From NCBI RefSeq assembly GCF_008710145.1, contig NZ_VYKL01000015.1, forward strand, positions 767,953-831,952: a stretch of 64,000 nt of DNA, written 5' to 3'. The notes under the pieces are model-generated. The model had not been told where the DNA came from. It worked only from the letters and a program-made list of their open reading frames with translations, and did no database searches. Both the position numbers and the translations under genes were made by a program. Each line of letters starts with the position of its first letter. The stretch's first letter is position 1. Shown piece after piece: positions 37,355 through 47,571 of this stretch. This DNA is from Niallia endozanthoxylica. Lineage in GTDB: Bacteria; Bacillota; Bacilli; Bacillales; Cytobacillaceae.

Positions 37355-38106
37355 ACAGTAGTGATTTTAATATCACCCAGCAGCTGTCTTACCGTGTAAC
37401 TTGCCATAATAAGACCGGCAACGGACGGTACGAATGCATTGGAGGACGGAGGCATTTTGGCCTTGCGGATTTCTGCATCGTCTTTTCCAACTACTTTTCG
37501 AACGTCTTCCCTAATGACAATTGGACTTTCATCAGAAAAGACAACTGGAATCCCTTTTCTAATCCCTTCTTTTCTTAATCTCGTCCGAATTACTTTTGCT
37601 ATTGGGTCTGTATGTGTTTTTGAAATATCAGCAATTTGAAAACGGGTTGGGTCCATCTTATTCGCGGCACCCATACTTGAGATAATCGGAATTTTCCTGT
37701 GCAGACATTCTTTCATTAAATGAATTTTATAAGAAATAGTATCTGACGCATCGATGACAAAATCAAGATTGTGAGCAAAAATTTCTTCATACGTTTCTTC
37801 TGTATAAAACATTTTCATGTCAATTACTTCACAGTCAGGATTAATATCCGCAATTCTTTCCTTCATTAATTCTGCTTTAGGTCTTCCAACTGTAGAAAGT
37901 AATGCGATAACTTGACGATTCACATTTGTTATATCGACAACATCTTTATCTATGAGAACAAGCTTCCCTACACCGGAGCGGGCAAGCGCTTCGGCAGAAA
38001 ATGAGCCGACGCCTCCAATCCCAAGAACGGCCACAGTACTGTTCTTCAGCTTTTCTAAACCTTCTTTGCCAATTGCTAATTCATTTCGAGAAAATTGATG
38101 TAACAT
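37342..38106 (-). CDS. tcdA: tRNA threonylcarbamoyladenosine dehydratase TcdA
   Basis: A 254-residue E1-like enzyme (B. subtilis YrvM) that cyclises t6A37 to ct6A in tRNA using ATP. The nucleotide loop is GIGGVGSFSAEALARSG, with VLIDKDVVDITNVNRQ following, and VIDASDTISYK downstream. The ATG at 38106 follows GGAG by 8 nt and gives the B. subtilis length. 6S RNA lies upstream. Confidence 0.94.
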   Translation of the reverse strand: MLHQFSRNELAIGKEGLEKLKNSTVAVLGIGGVGSFSAEALARSGVGKLVLIDKDVVDITNVNRQVIALLSTVGRPKAELMKERIADINPDCEVIDMKMFYTEETYEEIFAHNLDFVIDASDTISYKIHLMKECLHRKIPIISSMGAANKMDPTRFQIADISKTHTDPIAKVIRTRLRKEGIRKGIPVVFSDESPIVIREDVRKVVGKDDAEIRKAKMPPSSNAFVPSVAGLIMASYTVRQLLGDIKITTVKDA

Positions 38107-38215
38107 TAAACCATCTCCATTTGCGTCTTCGGTTACCATTAGATTTCCTGTTTAAGACTATAACATACAATAATTTTAAAACAAGAATTATTGCATAATT
38201 ATCCTATAACAGCAT

Positions 38216-38245
38216 CAAAAAAACCACGTCAGTAGACATGGTTTC
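38216..38245 (-). terminator. Terminator of 6S RNA
   Basis: AAACCACGTC (38221-38230) pairs with GACATGGTTT (38235-38244), one G-T type pair, followed on the minus strand by TTTTTTGATG. Confidence 0.75.
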
Positions 38246-38261
38246 TGATTCTCTATGTATG

Positions 38262-38476
38262 AGAAGAGTCCCAATTATGCCGTCGCTTGTTTTCCTTTGT
38301 TTGAACCCGCACGAAGCAGGTGGGTGTTCTATTCCAATTTTTATAAATCCCTAGTAAGTGCTTTACGAATGTAAACTCTTAGGTAAGGCCTGTACGCAAA
38401 TTAGAAACTCCGAACTCCCAAAGGTAAAATGTTCGGTCAAACGATAGGTAATACTACGAACACATCAGGACTCTTT
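38262..38476 (-). ncRNA. bsrA: 6S RNA (6S-1/BsrA type)
   Basis: A minus-strand RNA of about 215 nt between tcdA and aspS, exactly where B. subtilis 6S-1 RNA lies. The closing stem pairs GAGTCC near 38473 with GGGACTC near 38265. The conserved central part CCGAACATTTTACCTTTGGG followed by AGTTCGGAG is recognisable and forms a helix. 6S RNA mimics an open promoter and binds housekeeping RNA polymerase in stationary phase. Ends are estimated. Confidence 0.88.
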
Positions 38477-38544
38477 TCTTAATATTTATAATAGCATAAT
38501 GCCTTCAAGCGTTCAATCGCTGTAAAATGACTGTTTTTGTCACA

Positions 38545-40314
38545 TTACTTAATGACTGTTGAGGCAAGATTGAGCTCGAGCAATTGTGCCTGACTTACTT
38601 CCCCAGGTGCATCTGTCAGCAGGTCACTCGCACTGGCTGTTTTAGGGAAAGCGATTGTATCACGTAAATTAGTTCTGCCCGTTAACAGCATCACAAAACG
38701 ATCCAGCCCTAGTGCAATACCGCCATGCGGTGGTGTTCCATAGTCAAACGCATCCAGTAAGAAGCCAAATTGTTCGTTTGCTTCTTCTTCTGTAAAGCCT
38801 AATGCTTTGAACATTTTATTCTGAACATCTCTTTCAAAAATACGTAAAGAACCGCCGCCAAGCTCATATCCATTTAACACAATATCATAGGCTTGGGCAC
38901 GTACCTTGCCTGGTTCACTGTCGAGCAGTTCAATATCTTCTCTAACAGGCATTGTAAACGGATGGTGTGCAGCAGAATAACGACCAGTCTCTTCATCATA
39001 CTCAAGCAATGGCCAATCTGTCACCCAAAGGAAGTTAAATTTACTTTCATCAATTAAATTAAGGTCTTTGGCAATTTTTAAACGCAGCGCACCTAATGCA
39101 TCTGCAACTACCTTTTTCTTATCAGCAACAAATAAAATTAAATCATCTTTTTCAACAGCGAGGATTCGATTAACAGCAGCTAATTCTTCTTCACTAAAGA
39201 ACTTAACAATCGGTCCTTTTAGACCGTCATCTTCTGCTTTAAGCCACGCAAGTCCTTTTGCTCCATAGCGTGCTGCATATTCAGTAAGAGCATCAATATC
39301 TTTTCTAGAATAGCTTGTTGCACCCTTTTTAACATTAATCGCTTTTACTTGTCCGCCTGTTGAAGCGGCTGCAGCAAACACTTTAAAATTAGAGCTTTGG
39401 AAAACCTCAGATAAATCTGTCAGCTTAAGTTCAAATCTTGTATCTGGCTTGTCTGAGCCATAGCTTCCCATTGCTTCATCATATGGAATACGTGGGAATG
39501 GAACCGTAATATCGATTCCTTTCACTTGCTTCATAATTCTTTGAATCATATGTTCAATCATGCTTTGAATCTCTTCAGCACTCATGAAACTTGTTTCAAT
39601 ATCCAATTGAGTAAATTCCGGCTGACGGTCTGCACGCAAGTCCTCATCACGGAAACAGCGGGCAATTTGGTAATAGCGTTCAACACCGCTGACCATTAAC
39701 AGCTGTTTGAAAAGCTGTGGTGATTGCGGAAGCGCATAAAACTCCCCTGGATGCACACGGCTTGGTACAAGATAATCACGCGCACCCTCAGGTGTACTTT
39801 TTGTTAAAATTGGCGTCTCAATATCCAAGAAACCTTCAGCATCAAGAAAATCGCGCATAACCTTCGTTACTTGGTGGCGCATTTTTAATGTATTAAACAT
39901 AACCGGTCTTCTTAAATCAAGGTAACGGTATTTTAAACGAACATCCTCTGAAACCTCAACATCGTCCTCAACCATAAACGGAGGTGTTTTTGATTCATTG
40001 ATGATTGTCATTTTTTCTACCTGTACTTCAATTTTACCAGTACTTAAGTTTGGGTTAAATGTAGATTCATCCCTGGCAATAACTGTACCAACCACATCAA
40101 CAACATATTCACTACGGACTTTTTCCGCAACCTCTAATGCTTCTTTAGAAGTTTCCGGGTTAAATACAACTTGTACAATTCCTGTACGGTCGCGTAAATG
40201 AATAAAAATTAATCCCCCAAGGTCACGGCGTCTTTGCACCCAACCTTTTAAATTTATTTTTTCTCCAATTGCACTTTCCGGCACTTCTCCGCAAAAATAG
40301 CTTCTTCCAAACAT
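38545..40314 (-). CDS. aspS: Aspartyl-tRNA synthetase
   Basis: A 589-residue class IIb synthetase of the bacterial type. An N-terminal OB anticodon-binding domain ([20 protein letters not shown] region) precedes the catalytic core with motif 2 [18 protein letters not shown] and motif 3 [14 protein letters not shown], with the GAD insert between. It follows hisS by 15 nt and shares its T-box leader. Confidence 0.97.
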   Translation of the reverse strand: MFGRSYFCGEVPESAIGEKINLKGWVQRRRDLGGLIFIHLRDRTGIVQVVFNPETSKEALEVAEKVRSEYVVDVVGTVIARDESTFNPNLSTGKIEVQVEKMTIINESKTPPFMVEDDVEVSEDVRLKYRYLDLRRPVMFNTLKMRHQVTKVMRDFLDAEGFLDIETPILTKSTPEGARDYLVPSRVHPGEFYALPQSPQLFKQLLMVSGVERYYQIARCFRDEDLRADRQPEFTQLDIETSFMSAEEIQSMIEHMIQRIMKQVKGIDITVPFPRIPYDEAMGSYGSDKPDTRFELKLTDLSEVFQSSNFKVFAAAASTGGQVKAINVKKGATSYSRKDIDALTEYAARYGAKGLAWLKAEDDGLKGPIVKFFSEEELAAVNRILAVEKDDLILFVADKKKVVADALGALRLKIAKDLNLIDESKFNFLWVTDWPLLEYDEETGRYSAAHHPFTMPVREDIELLDSEPGKVRAQAYDIVLNGYELGGGSLRIFERDVQNKMFKALGFTEEEANEQFGFLLDAFDYGTPPHGGIALGLDRFVMLLTGRTNLRDTIAFPKTASASDLLTDAPGEVSQAQLLELNLASTVIK

Positions 40315-40329
40315 AATCTCTTTTCCTCC

Positions 40330-41601
40330 CTATTGCTGTAATTCTAGAAATTTTTCAATAAAGTTTTCTAAATTCATTTCCCACTGATCGCCGGTTTCCA
40401 TTCTTTTCACAAGAATCCGGTTTTCTTTTAATTCATTTTCGCCTAATATCGCAACATACTTCGCATTTAGACGGTCTGCCGCTTTCATTTGCGCTTTAAT
40501 TTTGCGGTCTAAGTAATCTCTTTCAGCTGAAAATCCAGCTAAGCGCAGCCTTTGAAGAAGTCCAACAGTATAGTCTTTTGCTTCTTCTCCTAAAGAGACT
40601 AGATAACAATCAATACCCTTATTTACTGGAAGCTCAACAGCTTCTGCTTTTAATGCAGCAATAAAGCGTTCAATACTAAAGGCGAAGCCGATTCCGGGTG
40701 TTTCTGGACCCCCAATTTCTTGTGTCAGTCCATTGTAACGTCCGCCGCCGCATAGAGTTGTAATAGCCCCAAACCCTTCTGCATCACTCATAATTTCAAA
40801 TGCAGTATGATTATAATAATCTAATCCTCTGACAAGATTAGGATCAACTGTAAAAGGAATAGCCAAAGCTGTTAAATATTGCTGAACTTTCTCAAAATAT
40901 CCTTTTGACTCATCATTAAGATATTCAATGATAGAAGGTGCTGATTTCATCAAATCATGCTCACGGTCTTGTTTACAATCAAGAATCCGCATCGGATTTT
41001 TTTCAAGACGATTTTGGCAATCCTGGCAAAACTCTCCGATTCGCGGCTCAAAATGCTGAATCAACGCACTGCGGTGTGCCAAACGGCTCTCCTTGTCACC
41101 TAGACTGTTAATAATCAGTTTTAACTTTTTTAGCCCTAAGCTGTTATATATGGACATAGCTAGCGCAATAACTTCTGCATCAATTGCCGGATCCTGACTT
41201 CCTAAGGCTTCAACACCGAACTGGACAAACTGGCGGAAACGTCCTGCCTGCGGTCTTTCATAGCGGAACATCGGCCCCATATAATATAATTTGACAGGCT
41301 GATTCGGGTCGCCATACATTTTATGCTCTACAAAAGAACGTACTGCAGCAGCAGTTCCCTCCGGACGTAAGGTCAAACTACGGTCGCCACGATCCGTAAA
41401 TGTATACATTTCCTTTTGTACAACATCTGTTGTTTCGCCGACTCCCCTTGTAAACAGCTCAGTGTGTTCAAAAATTGGAGTTCGGATTTCTTTATATTGA
41501 AACCTTTCACAAAGCTCACGCGCTTTTTTTTCAATGAACTGCCATTTTTCTACTTCTCCCGGCAGTATATCCTGAGTTCCTCTAGGTATCTGGATAGACA
41601 T
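40330..41601 (-). CDS. hisS: Histidyl-tRNA synthetase
   Basis: A 423-residue class IIa synthetase beginning [16 protein letters not shown]. Motif 2 is [20 protein letters not shown], the histidine-specific motifs are [12 protein letters not shown] and GGGRYNGL, and motif 3 is [13 protein letters not shown]-terminal anticodon-binding domain follows. The ATG at 41601 lies after AAGGAGG and gives the B. subtilis length. The T-box leader upstream controls hisS-aspS. Confidence 0.97.
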   Translation of the reverse strand: MSIQIPRGTQDILPGEVEKWQFIEKKARELCERFQYKEIRTPIFEHTELFTRGVGETTDVVQKEMYTFTDRGDRSLTLRPEGTAAAVRSFVEHKMYGDPNQPVKLYYMGPMFRYERPQAGRFRQFVQFGVEALGSQDPAIDAEVIALAMSIYNSLGLKKLKLIINSLGDKESRLAHRSALIQHFEPRIGEFCQDCQNRLEKNPMRILDCKQDREHDLMKSAPSIIEYLNDESKGYFEKVQQYLTALAIPFTVDPNLVRGLDYYNHTAFEIMSDAEGFGAITTLCGGGRYNGLTQEIGGPETPGIGFAFSIERFIAALKAEAVELPVNKGIDCYLVSLGEEAKDYTVGLLQRLRLAGFSAERDYLDRKIKAQMKAADRLNAKYVAILGENELKENRILVKRMETGDQWEMNLENFIEKFLELQQ

Positions 41602-41654
41602 AAACGCACGAAACCTCCTTAATAACAAAATGGTTAACCTATCTTTTGAAAAAG

Positions 41655-41940
41655 TTATATAAAAAAGCCCCCGTCTCCTTGTATGATTTATACAAGGGAC
41701 GAGAGCTATTATTCCCGTGGTACCACCCTAATTTGAAGCAATAGGTCTATATTGCTTCCACTTTTCCCGTTAACGCCTGTGTACGTCCTTCTCCTACTAA
41801 AGAAGAAAATTCTTCTGTTTCAGAGCGAAGCCTCGGAAGTGTTCTTCATTTAGTCAGCATGCAGAAACACTTTCAGCCAGCGGTGTTTCCTCTCTATCCA
41901 TGTGGGTCTAAACTACTTTTCTTCTTCTACGGCAATATTC
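41655..41940 (-). promoter_or_regulatory. T-box leader of hisS-aspS
   Basis: The minus strand has AGGGTGGTACCACGG (41715-41729), then a terminator with CCTTGTATAAATCATACAAGG and a run of six T ending near 41661. A CAC triplet (complement at 41839-41841) in the stem I region, flanked by AGAA and TTCC, is a plausible His specifier. This accounts for the 391-bp gap upstream of hisS. Confidence 0.9.
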
Positions 41941-41992
41941 ACATTATCTACATAATATTACGAAGCTTCCCGAAAATTGTCAATAGTTGTAG

Positions 41993-42169
41993 TTAATTTC
42001 TTTCCATTTGCTTTTTTAACTTTTTGACATCTTGAGGAGATAAACCGAATTCAGATGCAAATTCAACTGTTTGAGCATTCTGTTCTTTTTGAGTCAAATC
42101 ATGAAAATCTACACCATTCAATTGGTTTTGACCAGAAATAGCTGATAATCCCTTATCTCCATGCCTCAT
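41993..42169 (-). CDS. yrzK: Small conserved protein, YrzK-like
   Basis: A 58-residue soluble charged protein starting MRHGDKGLSAISGQNQLNGV with a C-terminal ASEFGLSPQDVKKLKKQMER helix. The start is the ATG 6 nt after AAAGGTGG; the ATG two codons upstream touches that site. The position between hisS and yrvJ is that of B. subtilis yrzK. No known domain and no function recognised. Confidence 0.7.
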   Translation of the reverse strand: MRHGDKGLSAISGQNQLNGVDFHDLTQKEQNAQTVEFASEFGLSPQDVKKLKKQMERN

Positions 42170-42402
42170 TGTCATCCACCTTTACGTAATTTCTCATTTT
42201 TATTAGTTCACTTTTGTTTCCTTAGTTATCTTTCCCAAATTCGCTTTAATCATTTCATAAAAAGAAATAATTCATTAGGAAAAGGCTAAAAAAAAGCTAA
42301 AATAATCCGATACAAGAGAAGGGATGTAACCTGCTTAAAGAGAAGTAATTTTTCAGGCGGGATATTTTACTTGTCTAGAACAAATGAAAAGATTAAGCAT
42401 AA

Positions 42403-42610
42403 AGTGAAACTTCCATCAGTGGTGGTTCTTCATCCCCACTGATGGTTAGTCGAGGCCCACAGGATGCGGGTCACACAGACGTTGCCACAAATGCGGCGTT
42501 CTTAGACTGTGATTCCACAACTGGACTTTTACGAGCAGTTGATACCCCACCTATCTTCTTTTGTATAATCAGAATCTTGAGGTGGGGGTCTTACTGCCCG
42601 TTAAGAGTGG
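42403..42610 (+). ncRNA. Candidate structured RNA upstream of yrvJ (raiA-like?)
   Basis: The 482-bp gap between yrzK and yrvJ contains a chain of stems: CCATCAGTGG/CCACTGATGG (42413-42422 with 42436-42445), CACAG/CTGTG (from 42473 with 42507-42511) enclosing CGTTGC/GCGGCG, CAACTG/CAGTTG (42518-42523 with 42536-42541), CCCCACCT/AGGTGGGG (42544-42551 with 42580-42587), and CTTA/TAAG around CTGCCCGT. Single-stranded segments such as GTTGCCACAAATGCGG look conserved. From memory it resembles raiA-motif RNA. Plus strand is assumed from the position 40 bp before yrvJ. Confidence 0.6.
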
Positions 42611-42651
42611 GATAAATCATTCCAAATCTAAACAAAGGGAGGGAACTGAAT

Positions 42652-44013
42652 TTGCTTAAAAAGAAATTGACTTTTCTCATCTGTATCACTCTCTGTCTTA
42701 CATGGCTTGGGACAACCTCCACTACACATGCAGCAAGTACAGCCATCACAGTCACAACGGATTATTTAAATGTCAGAAAAGGTCCAGGACTTGATTATGG
42801 TGTATTAACTACATTGAATAAAGGAGGAGTTTATTTAGTTTTGAAAGAAGAGGGTGAATGGACGCAAATTCAACTGAAGAATAACGAAACAGGCTGGGTT
42901 GCCAATTATCTTGTCAATAAGAATGAAGGAGAAAGTCCATCACAAACTTCATCCGCTGAACGGCAAAATCAGGAAATAAATTCATCTGATACGGGACGTG
43001 TTACGGCAAATTCTTTAAATTTCCGTGCTGCCCCATCATTAAATGCAGACATTGTGGGCAAGCTTTACCAAGGAACACATGTTAACATACTTTCTCAGCG
43101 TGATGATTGGGTTGAGATTCAGTATGGCGGACAAACCGGATGGATATCAGTGGAATACATTCAACTGCCAGAAGAAGAAAATCATATTGAAACAAATGTA
43201 CAGACGCCTGAAGATACAACGTTAACCATTTTACATAACGGCACTAATATCAGAAAAACTCCGAATACACAATCAACGATTCTCCAGCGGGCAAATAAGG
43301 GTGAAACATTTAGAGCAATACGCTTTGAAAATGATTGGTACGAAATTCAATTGCCTGACGGACAAACAGGCTATGTAGCAAACTGGGTTGTTTCTGATCA
43401 AAGTGAACAAATGACTCAATCAACGAGCAGTGAAGAAAATAACTCCGAAGCATCAAACAACGACTTGAGTCAATATTTAAAAAACAAAAAAATTGTGATT
43501 GATCCCGGTCATGGCGGAAAAGATGGCGGAACAACAGGAACAAGAGGCACATTGGAAAAGGAACTAACATTAGAAACCGCCCGTCACCTATTCGATAAGC
43601 TAAGGGCTGCCGGTGCAGATGTTACATTAACAAGGCAGCGTGACAAATATTTAAATTTGCCCTACCGAGTCAACGTAGCCAATGAGCAAAATGCAGATGC
43701 ATTTATCAGCATCCATTATGACAGTACGAAAGATCGTAGTGTTCGCGGTTTAACAACTTATTTTTATTATCCATGGCAAAAAGAACTAGCTGTCAATATC
43801 CACTCTGCTGTCATTGATGAAACGAAGATGAACGACCGGGGCACCCGCTTTGGCGATTACTATGTCATTCGTGAGAATAATAAAAAAGCGGTTTTGATTG
43901 AATTAGGCTACTTAAGCAATCCTACAGAAGAGCTTCACGTCCAGTCAAATCAATATCAAGAATCAGCTGCAACCGGAATTTACGAAGGACTTGGTCGCTA
44001 TTTTAAAGAATAA
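42652..44013 (+). CDS. yrvJ: N-acetylmuramoyl-L-alanine amidase YrvJ with three SH3b domains
   Basis: A 453-residue secreted cell-wall hydrolase. A signal peptide (about 1-28, ending THAAS) is followed by three SH3b domains (about 32-86, 115-172, 190-246), each with the N-VRKGPGLDYG-like or NFRAAPSLNADI-like pattern. The C-terminal Amidase_3 domain (about 280-450) has zinc ligands in IDPGHGGKDGG, KELTLET and SIHYDS and the catalytic Glu in VLIELGYLSN. Start is TTG after GGGAGGG. A terminator follows. Confidence 0.93.
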   Translation: MLKKKLTFLICITLCLTWLGTTSTTHAASTAITVTTDYLNVRKGPGLDYGVLTTLNKGGVYLVLKEEGEWTQIQLKNNETGWVANYLVNKNEGESPSQTSSAERQNQEINSSDTGRVTANSLNFRAAPSLNADIVGKLYQGTHVNILSQRDDWVEIQYGGQTGWISVEYIQLPEEENHIETNVQTPEDTTLTILHNGTNIRKTPNTQSTILQRANKGETFRAIRFENDWYEIQLPDGQTGYVANWVVSDQSEQMTQSTSSEENNSEASNNDLSQYLKNKKIVIDPGHGGKDGGTTGTRGTLEKELTLETARHLFDKLRAAGADVTLTRQRDKYLNLPYRVNVANEQNADAFISIHYDSTKDRSVRGLTTYFYYPWQKELAVNIHSAVIDETKMNDRGTRFGDYYVIRENNKKAVLIELGYLSNPTEELHVQSNQYQESAATGIYEGLGRYFKE

Positions 44014-44017
44014 CAAC

Positions 44018-44050
44018 AAAAAGAGCAGAATTTTGTATTCTGCTCTTTTT
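44018..44050 (+). terminator. Terminator of yrvJ
   Basis: AAAAGAGCAGAA (44019-44030) pairs with TTCTGCTCTTTT (44038-44049), followed by TTATTATT. Confidence 0.8.
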
Positions 44051-44056
44051 TATTAT

Positions 44057-44094
44057 TAGCTACGTCAACAAACAATGTTGATACACAAAGCTTT
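44057..44094. repeat. Minimal family A remnant downstream of dtd
   Basis: AGCTACGTCAACAAACAATG and TTGATACACAAAGCT resemble the left end and right end of family A joined with the whole centre removed. It lies 5 bp from the dtd stop codon in the same orientation as the other copies. Confidence 0.5.
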
Positions 44095-44098
44095 ATTA

Positions 44099-44536
44099 TT
44101 AATTTTCCAATATTAAAGTCACAGGTCCATCGTTAACTAAAGAAACATCCATCATGGCGCCAAACTCACCGGTTTCTACCTGGACACCTTTTTCTTTTAA
44201 TAATTCGTTAAAACGAAGATATATCCCTAAAGCATGGTCCGGCTTAGCAGCCTCCATAAAATTAGGTCTTCTTCCTTTACGGCAATCTCCATATAAAGTA
44301 AACTGCGAAACGGATAAAATACTTCCTCCCTTATCAAGTAAAGAAAGATTCATTTTGTTGTCTTCATCTTCAAAAATACGCAAATTTACAATTTTATCAG
44401 CTAAATAGGCAGCGTCCTCAACCGTATCCTCATGTGTAACACCAACAAGCAGTACGAGACCATTTGAAATTTCCCCAACCACCTGTTCATTGACTGTTAC
44501 ACTAGCTTCTTTACTTCTTTGTACAACAATTCGCAT
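44099..44536 (-). CDS. dtd: D-aminoacyl-tRNA deacylase
   Basis: A 145-residue DTD that removes D-amino acids, and glycine from tRNA Ala. Diagnostic motifs are SQFTLYGD near the middle and [11 protein letters not shown] at the C-terminus, giving the Gly-cisPro-type active site. The ATG follows AAGGTGG by 5 nt. It starts 10 nt after relA, as in B. subtilis (yrvI). Confidence 0.95.
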   Translation of the reverse strand: MRIVVQRSKEASVTVNEQVVGEISNGLVLLVGVTHEDTVEDAAYLADKIVNLRIFEDEDNKMNLSLLDKGGSILSVSQFTLYGDCRKGRRPNFMEAAKPDHALGIYLRFNELLKEKGVQVETGEFGAMMDVSLVNDGPVTLILEN

Positions 44537-44546
44537 CTTTTCCACC

Positions 44547-46742
44547 TTAATTCATGATTCTTCTTACTGCATAAAGATCAGGTATTTGTTTAATTCGATC
44601 CACCACTTTTTGCAAATGGCTTACATTGAGGATGGAAATAGACATCGTTATTGTTACCATTTTATTTCGATCTGTACGTCCGGATACCGTTGAAATATCT
44701 GTCTTTGATTCATTGACAGCCTGCAGCACTTCATTTAGAAGCCCTCTTCTATCAAAGCCGGTAATTTCAATTTCAACATTGTATTCCTTCTTATCATTTA
44801 AGCCTGATTCCCATTCAACAGGTATAAGCCTTTCCTTTGCATCGTCTGTCACGATATTCGGACAATCCTTGCGATGGACCGAGACACCTCGTCCTTTTGT
44901 GATAAATCCAACAATTTCATCGCCAGGAACAGGATTACAGCAGCGTGAAAGACGGATTAATAGATTATCGATTCCTTCAACCCTGACACCAGATTCACGT
45001 TTTTTCTTTGTCTGCAGCGGTTTTAATTCCGAAACCGCATTAGCAAGGTTAGCAACCTGTTCCTGATCTCGCTTTTTACGCCATTTTTCAGTTAATCGAT
45101 TGGCCACCTGTAAAGCGGTGATTCCATTATAGCCAACAGCGGCATACATATCCTCTTCATTGGCAAAGTTAAATTTTTCCACGACACGTTTTACATTATC
45201 AGAAGTTAAAATTTCTTTTAAGTCGAATTCCATCAGACGGATTTCTTTTTCCACCTGCTCGCGGCCTTTAATAATATTTTCTTCTCTTCTTTGCTTCTTA
45301 AAGAAAGCTCTGATTTTATTTTTTGCCTGTGATGTTTGTGCAAGCTTCAACCAGTCCTGACTTGGTCCATAGGAGTGTTTCGAGGTCAAAATTTCTAAAA
45401 TATCTCCCGTTTTCAATTTATAATCGAGAGTGACCATTTTCCCATTTACCTTTGCTCCGATTGTTTTATTTCCGATTTCAGAATGAATTCGATAAGCAAA
45501 ATCAATCGGTACAGAACCTGCCGGGAGTTCAATCACATCACCCTTAGGCGTAAATACAAATACCATATCAGAGAACAGGTCGACCTTTAACGATTCCATA
45601 AATTCTTCTGCATTTACCGTATCATCCTGAAATTCAAGGATTTCACGGAACCATGTCAATTTATCTTCAAAAGTTGAATTTTCCTGCAGTGTTTTTCCTT
45701 CTTTATACGCCCAGTGAGCCGCAATCCCAAATTCAGCGATTCGATGCATTTCAACTGTACGAATCTGCACTTCAAGCGGGTCACCCTTAGGACCAATCAC
45801 AGTGGTATGCAAAGATTGATACATATTTGGCTTCGGCATGGCAATATAATCTTTAAAACGACCCGGCATTGGTTTCCAACATGTATGAATAATACCAAGC
45901 ACGGCGTAACAGTCTTTTATCGAATTGACAACAATCCGAATCGCCAACAAATCATAAATTTCATTAAATTGTTTGTTTTGCCGGGACATTTTTCGATAAA
46001 TGCTGTAAATATGCTTTGGACGGCCGGACATTTCCGCCTTAATGCCTACTTCATCCATGTGCTTTTGTATTTCAACAATGACTCCGTCTAAATATTGTTC
46101 TCGTTCTGCGCGTTTCTTTTTCATAAGATTTACAATACGATAGTATTGCTGCGGATTTAAATAACGTAATGAAGTATCTTCAAGCTCCCATTTTATTGTC
46201 GATATCCCCAATCGATTCGCTAAAGGAGCAAAAATTTCCAACGTTTCATTTGCAATACGACGTTGTTTTTCTGCAGGCAAATGCTTTAATGTCCTCATAT
46301 TATGAAGCCTGTCTGCCAATTTAATCATGATGACGCGAATATCCTGTGCCATGGCCACGAACATCTTTCGATGATTTTCTGCCTGCTGTTCCTCGTGAGA
46401 TTTATATTTAATTTTACCGAGCTTTGTAACACCATCGACGAGTTCGGCCACTTCATCGCTAAAGGCTTCTTTAATATCTTGCAAAGAAGCTTCTGTATCT
46501 TCAACAACGTCGTGGAGAAATCCCGCAGCTACCGTAGAAGGATCCATTTCTAAGTCAGCAAGTATACCTGCCACTTGAATGGGATGGATAATATACGGTT
46601 CACCGGATTTTCTGTATTGTAAACGATGTGCATGTTTGGCAAATTCATATGCCCTTCGAACGAACTCTACACCCTCATCGTTTAAATATCCCCTTGTTCT
46701 CTCGATGACTTGTTCGGCGGTTAGTACTTGATCGTTCGCCAT
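44547..46742 (-). CDS. relA: Bifunctional (p)ppGpp synthetase/hydrolase RelA
   Basis: A 731-residue long Rel protein. The N-terminal HD hydrolase domain is intact ([19 protein letters not shown]), followed by the synthetase domain ([22 protein letters not shown] region, key Y-QS-LH), TGS domain ([15 protein letters not shown]), a zinc-finger/helical part and a C-terminal ACT domain. Conserved hydrolase and synthetase motifs mean it can both make and degrade the alarmone. Confidence 0.97.
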   Translation of the reverse strand: MANDQVLTAEQVIERTRGYLNDEGVEFVRRAYEFAKHAHRLQYRKSGEPYIIHPIQVAGILADLEMDPSTVAAGFLHDVVEDTEASLQDIKEAFSDEVAELVDGVTKLGKIKYKSHEEQQAENHRKMFVAMAQDIRVIMIKLADRLHNMRTLKHLPAEKQRRIANETLEIFAPLANRLGISTIKWELEDTSLRYLNPQQYYRIVNLMKKKRAEREQYLDGVIVEIQKHMDEVGIKAEMSGRPKHIYSIYRKMSRQNKQFNEIYDLLAIRIVVNSIKDCYAVLGIIHTCWKPMPGRFKDYIAMPKPNMYQSLHTTVIGPKGDPLEVQIRTVEMHRIAEFGIAAHWAYKEGKTLQENSTFEDKLTWFREILEFQDDTVNAEEFMESLKVDLFSDMVFVFTPKGDVIELPAGSVPIDFAYRIHSEIGNKTIGAKVNGKMVTLDYKLKTGDILEILTSKHSYGPSQDWLKLAQTSQAKNKIRAFFKKQRREENIIKGREQVEKEIRLMEFDLKEILTSDNVKRVVEKFNFANEEDMYAAVGYNGITALQVANRLTEKWRKKRDQEQVANLANAVSELKPLQTKKKRESGVRVEGIDNLLIRLSRCCNPVPGDEIVGFITKGRGVSVHRKDCPNIVTDDAKERLIPVEWESGLNDKKEYNVEIEITGFDRRGLLNEVLQAVNESKTDISTVSGRTDRNKMVTITMSISILNVSHLQKVVDRIKQIPDLYAVRRIMN

Positions 46743-46902
46743 AAAATCACCTTTTTATTTAAATGTATTTAAAATATATATCAAAAACGAATAAGAATAA
46801 AAAATCAAATGATTGTTATTATTATCAAAAAAAAATGATGAGATGTAAAGAGAATGTATGTTATTTTTCTGTTTAATTAAAAAAGATTTCAAATATAGGA
46901 AA

Positions 46903-47012
46903 GCGCAAGCGCCTTGTTCACCCCGACAAGCATAAGACGAGCCTTCAAGAAGGTTGTTCTTTAACCTTCTTGAAGGATATGTCTAGACCATCGAGGGGGT
47001 AGGTGCTGAAGC
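46903..47012. repeat. Structured repeat between relA and apt
   Basis: AGCCTTCAAGAAGGTT (about 46942-46957) pairs with AACCTTCTTGAAGG (about 46964-46978), inside outer arms GCGCAAGCGCCTTG and AGGTGCTGAAGCT. The arrangement, a long central stem with GC-rich flanks, is like the element at 17815. With the AT-rich relA promoter region it accounts for the 315-bp gap. Confidence 0.65.
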
Positions 47013-47029
47013 TATAAATATAGGAAAAG

Positions 47030-47050
47030 AGCGCTTATTTGTAAGCGCTC
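47030..47050 (-). terminator. Terminator of apt
   Basis: GAGCGCTTA (47030-47038) pairs perfectly with TAAGCGCTC (47042-47050), followed on the minus strand by TTTTCC. Confidence 0.75.
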
Positions 47051-47057
47051 CCACTCC

Positions 47058-47570
47058 TTAAAAGGACATCAATGTTAGTATATCGTGATTTTCAAGTTTT
47101 TCACGTCCACCTAAATCACTTAATTCAATAAGAAAAGCAATACCTGCAACAATACCGCCAAGCTGCTCAACCAACTGAATTGTAGCTAAGATGGTTCCCC
47201 CTGTCGCAAGTAAATCATCCGTAATCAAAACCCTTTGGCCAGGTTTAATTGCATCCTTGTGGATGGTAAGGACATCTTTTCCATATTCTAAACCATATTC
47301 AACCTTCACCGTTTCACGCGGCAGCTTACCCTCTTTACGAACCGGTGCAAAGCCTAAACCAAGGGAGTACGCAACAGGACAGCCAATGATAAATCCACGG
47401 GCTTCAGGACCTACCACAATATCGATTTCTTTATCACGTGCATACTGAACAATTTGGTCTGTAGCATATTTATATGCTTCACCATTATCCATTAAAGTCG
47501 TAATATCTTTAAAGCTTATCCCTGGCTTAGGATAATCCTCTACGACGGTAATAAACTTTCTTAAGTCCAT
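47058..47570 (-). CDS. apt: Adenine phosphoribosyltransferase
   Basis: A 170-residue purine salvage enzyme, same length as in B. subtilis. It begins [20 protein letters not shown]; the PRPP-binding loop is [13 protein letters not shown]. Its GAGGAGG site lies in the recJ 3' end and the start is 1 nt past the recJ stop codon, so translation is likely coupled. Confidence 0.96.
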   Translation of the reverse strand: MDLRKFITVVEDYPKPGISFKDITTLMDNGEAYKYATDQIVQYARDKEIDIVVGPEARGFIIGCPVAYSLGLGFAPVRKEGKLPRETVKVEYGLEYGKDVLTIHKDAIKPGQRVLITDDLLATGGTILATIQLVEQLGGIVAGIAFLIELSDLGGREKLENHDILTLMSF

Positions 47571-47571
47571 T

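Noticed and set aside
42403..42610. Reading the yrvJ upstream region as coding or as a cyclic di-AMP riboswitch
   Set aside because: A plus-strand frame crosses it but has no start site or family match, and the conserved ydaO-type riboswitch sequences are not seen.
44626..45066. 146-codon plus-strand frame inside relA
   Set aside because: Antisense shadow of the TGS/ACT part of relA.
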